Positions 6,120 through 8,163 of a stretch of 8,163 nt of DNA are shown one piece after another; positions within the stretch are counted from its first letter, which is position 1, and each line of letters opens with the position of its first letter. Origin of the DNA: an uncultured Lachnospiraceae bacterium (GTDB lineage Bacteria; Bacillota_A; Clostridia; Lachnospirales; Lachnospiraceae); contig CAMWWF010000117.1 of assembly GCA_947177885.1 (NCBI GenBank), positions 1-8,163 on the forward strand, read 5' to 3'. The notes below the pieces were generated by a model. That model was given only the letters and a program-made list of their open reading frames with translations, was not told the origin of the DNA and made no database searches. The position numbers and the translations under genes are program-made.

Positions 6120-6460
6120 TTCAATTTCTTCATCAATTCCACCGCCTCATCCACAATAGCGGTGTTTCCCTTCCGGATCTCCTCCACCACACAGGTCTCC
6201 ATGTGATCCTGGAGGATCAGATATCCAAAAGCCTGCAATGCGCTCTCCACCGCCGCGACCTGGGTCAGGATGTCTCCGCAGTAACGGTTCTCCTCCAACA
6301 TCCTGCCAATCCCGTTCAGCTGCCCCACTATCCGGTTCAAGCGATTTTTCAACTGTTTTAATTCCGTTTCTTCTCTGGGCGTGGCCTTCTGATGACAGCT
6401 GCAGCATGGAGCCGTACTGTTCTGCCCCGCTTCCGGTAAACTTTCCGCTTCTTTTCCCAT
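6116..6460 (-). CDS. csoR: Copper-sensing transcriptional repressor CsoR
   Basis: CsoR-family four-helix repressor that leaves its operator when Cu(I) binds. Counting from the ATG at 6460 (114 aa), the core starts near LKNRLNRIVGQLNGI. The three Cu(I) ligands are C61 (ENRYCGDIL), H86 and C90 (QDHMETC), with the C-x24-H-x3-C spacing of Bacillus subtilis C45/H70/C74. Before the core is CCSCH, an extra thiol/His cluster. The frame stays open to an ATG at 6547 (143 aa), but that codon has no ribosome binding site and the added 29 residues do not look conserved. The 6460 ATG is preceded by AAGGAG (12 bases away) and GGAAGG (three bases away); neither spacing is ideal, so the start is uncertain. 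It is first in the unit with copA; the matching operators are at 6841-6887. FrmR/RcnR-type sensing is less likely given the ligand set and the copA neighbour. Confidence 0.92.
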   Translation of the reverse strand: MGKEAESLPEAGQNSTAPCCSCHQKATPREETELKQLKNRLNRIVGQLNGIGRMLEENRYCGDILTQVAAVESALQAFGYLILQDHMETCVVEEIRKGNTAIVDEAVELMKKLK

Positions 6461-6840
6461 TATCCTTCCCATCTCCTTTCCGGATCCCGTTTCTGATATA
6501 TAGGATCCCATGTCCTGTCCGCGTACCGATTCATACACTATTCCCATGAAATAAAGTCAGAACCGCAGGACAGCGGTTCCGGCTGCCTCCGTCCTGTCGC
6601 ACAGGCATGGAAATTCAATCGAACTGCCTCATTTCCATGGACAGGGTTCTGAACATTGAAAGGAAACCGCTAATAAACGCCTGCACCACCATACACGAAC
6701 ATCTGGTCTGGTACTATAAAGCTGCACACAGCTCTGCAAAGAAGACGGATTTGGCGCTCAGCTGTCCCGGAATTTCATACAGGATCAGCACAAAACGCCC
6801 CTCGGTTTCCGCAGGCAGGCTTGCGGACTCCCATAACAAT
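6461..6840 (-). other. Long leader between the CsoR-controlled promoter and csoR
   Basis: About 400 bases separate the probable transcription start (near 6859) from the preferred csoR start. No confident gene is seen. A TTG-initiated 41-codon frame (6839-6714) has GGGG four bases upstream of the TTG, and short unanchored frames follow. Near the csoR end, minus-strand hairpins CCTGT/ACAGG (6593-6605) and GAACCGC/GCGGTTC (6560-6579) can be replaced by CAGGAC/GTCCTG pairing (6591-6596 with 6566-6571). This may be an RNA control region or remains of a lost gene. Confidence 0.4.
6560..6579 (-). promoter_or_regulatory. Attenuator-like hairpin before csoR
   Basis: On the minus strand, GAACCGC-TGTCCT-GCGGTTC is a perfect 7-bp stem with a 6-base loop, followed by TGACTTTATTTC. 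The downstream tract is only moderately T-rich, so termination would be weak. Loop bases can pair with the preceding CAGGAC, giving an alternative fold. Confidence 0.35.
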
Positions 6841-6857
6841 ATACCCCACAGGGGTAT
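6841..6857. promoter_or_regulatory. CsoR operator 1 (downstream of -10)
   Basis: ATACCCC-ACA-GGGGTAT is a perfect 7-bp-arm palindrome with the G/C-tract plus TA-ends form known for CsoR boxes. It covers the expected transcription start and first transcribed bases of the minus-strand promoter. Its centre is 30 bp from that of operator 2. Confidence 0.85.
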
Positions 6858-6865
6858 CTGTTAAT

Positions 6866-6894
6866 ATATTATACCCCCCTAGGGTATTTGTCAA
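6866..6894 (-). promoter_or_regulatory. csoR-copA promoter
   Basis: On the minus strand, perfect TTGACA (6894-6889) is followed by TAATAT (6871-6866) with a 17-base spacer, or by TATAAT (6873-6868) with a 15-base spacer. CsoR operator 2 fills the spacer, so bound CsoR should block RNA polymerase and Cu(I) should relieve the block. Confidence 0.8.
6871..6887. promoter_or_regulatory. CsoR operator 2 (between -35 and -10)
   Basis: ATACCCC-CCT-AGGGTAT is a near-perfect palindrome (6 of 7 arm positions) of the same type as operator 1, located between the two promoter hexamers. Confidence 0.85.
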
Positions 6895-7042
6895 TACAAA
6901 ATTATTTTGTGTTTCCTCATTTTCGAAATATACACGCCTGACATCCGCATGAAATCAGTATTTCTCATAAAATCTTCCGCCTTGCCTGTACGAATTTATC
7001 CTGCGTCATCTGCACAAGTTATTTTCGGACAGTTCCTAACGT
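6895..7042. other. Intergenic stretch between the CsoR promoter and the EIIA-like gene
   Basis: AT-rich beside the promoter, then mixed. On the minus strand a 14-codon frame, MTQDKFVQARRKIL, lies near 6990 without a good ribosome binding site. I see no gene and no terminator with a T-run after the EIIA-like gene; a short palindrome GTTCAT-GG-ATGAAC (7041-7054) overlaps its stop codon. Confidence 0.4.
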
Positions 7043-7672
7043 TCATGGATGAACCGGCTGTCCCAAATACCCCTCAGCCTGTTCGGACAGATCCTGCATC
7101 CAGAGAATCTCGTCACCTGCCCTGATCTGCCCTTCCGCCGTGGCGATCACCTCATTTCCATAAACATAATGTTCCACACAAACAGATACCTCCGCCGAAG
7201 CTCCCTCTGCCGCAAGCCCCTGCCTGTCAAACTCCAGCAACAGCTTTCCCTTGTACACAATTTCATTTTGCACAACTCTGGGACGGTAATACCTTCCAAA
7301 CATATCATCTTTCACATCGCCCACCCGGATATACAGTTCCGCCCCAAACTCTGTTCGGAAACGAAAAGCATTTCCCATGGGATACAGCTTCATGATCTTT
7401 CCCTCGACAGGTGCGTAAAGTCTGTCCTCCGCAGGCTGAATCACAATCTCAGCCTCCGGACCGTCACGACGTATTTCCCCATAACCGGAAACCGGACTGC
7501 CTACCGCCCATCCTCTTCCGTCCTTCACTGACCGCTTTTCTCTGCCCTTTGTCGCTTCTTCCTCCTCAGGTCCGCCGCCCTCTTCCGGCTGCCACACCCT
7601 CGCCGCGAAAAATCCAAAACAAACCGATGCCGCCAAACAGGCTGTAAGAACTAAAAAATGTATTGTGATCAT
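7043..7672 (-). CDS. Membrane-anchored EIIA-Glc-like protein lacking both phosphotransfer histidines
   Basis: 209 residues. Residues about 4-26 are one hydrophobic span (HFLVLTACLAASVCFGFFA). An acidic then basic linker (27-53) leads to a domain (about 58-192) resembling the PTS EIIA-Glc (PTS_EIIA_1) sandwich: GSPVSGYGEI, IQPAEDRLYAPVEGKI, LYPMGNAFRF, FGAELYIRVG, KGKLLLEFD and RAGDEILWM match family blocks in order. Aligned without gaps to E. coli Crr, His75 falls on N101 and the phosphorylated His90 on R116. It therefore should not accept phosphate and may act as a structural or regulatory scaffold. LTAC at 9-12 resembles a lipobox, but the preceding region is too short and uncharged, so a membrane anchor is favoured. 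The ATG at 7672 has AGGAGGA eight bases upstream. It appears monocistronic. An M23/lipoyl-like barrel of other origin is the main alternative. Confidence 0.75.
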   Translation of the reverse strand: MITIHFLVLTACLAASVCFGFFAARVWQPEEGGGPEEEEATKGREKRSVKDGRGWAVGSPVSGYGEIRRDGPEAEIVIQPAEDRLYAPVEGKIMKLYPMGNAFRFRTEFGAELYIRVGDVKDDMFGRYYRPRVVQNEIVYKGKLLLEFDRQGLAAEGASAEVSVCVEHYVYGNEVIATAEGQIRAGDEILWMQDLSEQAEGYLGQPVHP

Positions 7673-7760
7673 CGTTTCATTCCTCCTGATAAGCCTGATT
7701 ATCTCCTAAATTAAGGAAAAAATACCATCTCGCAGGACAATGTTACCGAAAGCTTTCAAG

Positions 7761-7778
7761 AACATTAAAAAAAATGTT
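7761..7778. repeat. Palindrome with A-tract at the csp promoter
   Basis: AACATT and AATGTT flank six A residues, and the right arm overlaps the first two bases of the -35 hexamer. The A-rich segment just upstream of -35 could serve as an UP element, and the dyad could be a regulator site. Neither role is proven by sequence. Confidence 0.35.
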
Positions 7779-7806
7779 GACACTATGGTGAATTCAGTGC
7801 TATACT
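7777..7806 (+). promoter_or_regulatory. Promoter of the cold-shock gene
   Basis: Perfect TTGACA (7777-7782), an 18-base spacer and TATACT (7801-7806). Transcription should begin near 7813, giving a 5' leader of about 155 bases before the csp start codon. Confidence 0.8.
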
Positions 7807-7812
7807 ACAGTC

Positions 7813-7967
7813 GTATTCTAAATGAAAGTCATTGAACTCACATATTTTTGTAAGTCATTGCAACTTTGATGATGGTTTACAAAAATATGTGATTTTTTTG
7901 TCCTACGTTTTAGAATCAATAAGTAAAAACGGGCATAATGCCCCTTTATTATGAAGGAGGTACCAAA
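7813..7967 (+). promoter_or_regulatory. Structured csp 5' leader (candidate RNA thermoswitch or attenuator)
   Basis: An outer 8-bp stem pairs ATTCTAAA (7815-7822) with TTTAGAAT (7909-7916). Inside it, 7838-7853 and 7877-7892 form a perfect 16-bp stem. G-U and Watson-Crick pairs lengthen it by about seven (7854-7860 with 7870-7876), leaving a loop at 7861-7869. Seven T residues (7893-7899) follow at once, the form of an intrinsic terminator. A small GC hairpin GGGCA-TAA-TGCCC (7931-7943) precedes the ribosome binding site. AAGTCATTG occurs at both 7826-7834 and 7852-7860, so two segments could compete for the same partner. cspA-type genes are known for long leaders that refold in the cold; the match here is one of layout, not sequence. 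Confidence 0.6.
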
Positions 7968-8163
7968 ATGAACAACGGTACAGTTAAGTGGTTTAATGCA
8001 CAGAAGGGTTATGGTTTCATCACCAACGATGCAACCGGCGAGGAAGTATTCGTACATTTCTCCGCAATCAACGCTGATGGTTTCAAGTCCCTCGAGGAAG
8101 GCCAGAAGGTTACTTTCGACACCGAATGTGATCCTCAGAACAGCAGCAAGATCCGTGCTACCA
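7968..8163 (+). CDS. CspA-family cold-shock protein (3' end outside the window)
   Basis: 65 codons are visible of a protein family about 66-70 residues long, so only the last few residues are missing. It binds single-stranded RNA and DNA and melts mRNA structure in the cytoplasm during cold or growth transitions. The sequence [18 protein letters not shown] carries RNP1 (KGYGFI, 13-18) and EVFVHFSAI (26-34) carries RNP2 (VFVHF), both on the OB-fold aromatic patch. GAAGGAGGT (7953-7961) precedes the ATG at ideal spacing. It is the only plus-strand gene seen, transcribed away from the EIIA-like gene from the promoter at 7777-7806. CspA, B, C or D paralogue names cannot be told apart here. Confidence 0.95.
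   Translation, partial: MNNGTVKWFNAQKGYGFITNDATGEEVFVHFSAINADGFKSLEEGQKVTFDTECDPQNSSKIRAT

Noticed and set aside
6607..6864. Plus-strand 85-codon frame in the csoR leader
   Set aside because: No ribosome binding site and it runs into the CsoR operator; the promoter and genes here point to the minus strand.
7643..7672. Lipoprotein signal (LTAC) in the EIIA-like protein
   Set aside because: The Cys is only at residue 12, there is no positive charge before it, and the hydrophobic span continues well past it, fitting a membrane anchor better.
7818..8057. Minus-strand 79-codon frame opposite the csp leader and gene
   Set aside because: Antisense to the csp coding sequence and its hairpin; no ribosome binding site.

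Overview
The window looks like chromosomal DNA of a Gram-positive anaerobe of the Clostridia, most likely a Lachnospiraceae-type gut bacterium. This is an inference from strong AGGAGG-type ribosome binding sites, near-consensus TTGACA/TATAAT promoters, AT-rich intergenic DNA beside GC-rich genes, and the flavour of the ClpB, CsoR, CopA and cold-shock proteins. No taxonomic marker is present.

Layout, left to right. Positions 1-737 (minus) hold the N-terminal third of the ClpB disaggregase, cut by the window edge. Positions 936-1994 (minus) hold a 352-residue protein of unknown function. A 588-base gap (1995-2582) has no convincing gene, but contains several inverted repeats and a tiny cysteine-rich reading frame just after copA. 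Positions 2583-5960 (minus) hold copA, a copper-exporting P1B-type ATPase of unusual length (1125 residues) because of three repeat-rich low-complexity segments and a C-terminal CopZ-like copper chaperone. Positions 6116-6460 (minus) hold csoR, the copper-sensing repressor. Two palindromic CsoR-type operators sit on a strong promoter at 6841-6894, followed by a leader of about 400 bases. Positions 7043-7672 (minus) hold a membrane-anchored protein with an EIIA-Glc-like fold that has lost both phosphotransfer histidines. On the plus strand a strong promoter (7777-7806), a roughly 155-base structured leader and a cold-shock protein gene (7968 to the window end) close the window.

How the parts work together. 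csoR and copA form a copper-homeostasis unit. CsoR should repress the 6894-6866 promoter until Cu(I) binds, and CopA then exports Cu(I). The CopZ-like chaperone is encoded inside the 3' end of copA, with its own Shine-Dalgarno sequence and a seven-A run exactly at its start codon. Between csoR and copA lies a ladder of three mini reading frames joined by ATGA stop-start overlaps and built on a perfect 35-bp tandem duplication. The csp leader has the shape of a thermo-responsive or attenuating RNA. clpB and csp are stress genes that flank the block.

The points most worth a second look are the copA/copZ junction, the mini-ORF ladder, the pseudo-EIIA protein, the csp leader, and the CxxCxC...CCxC micro-ORF downstream of copA.
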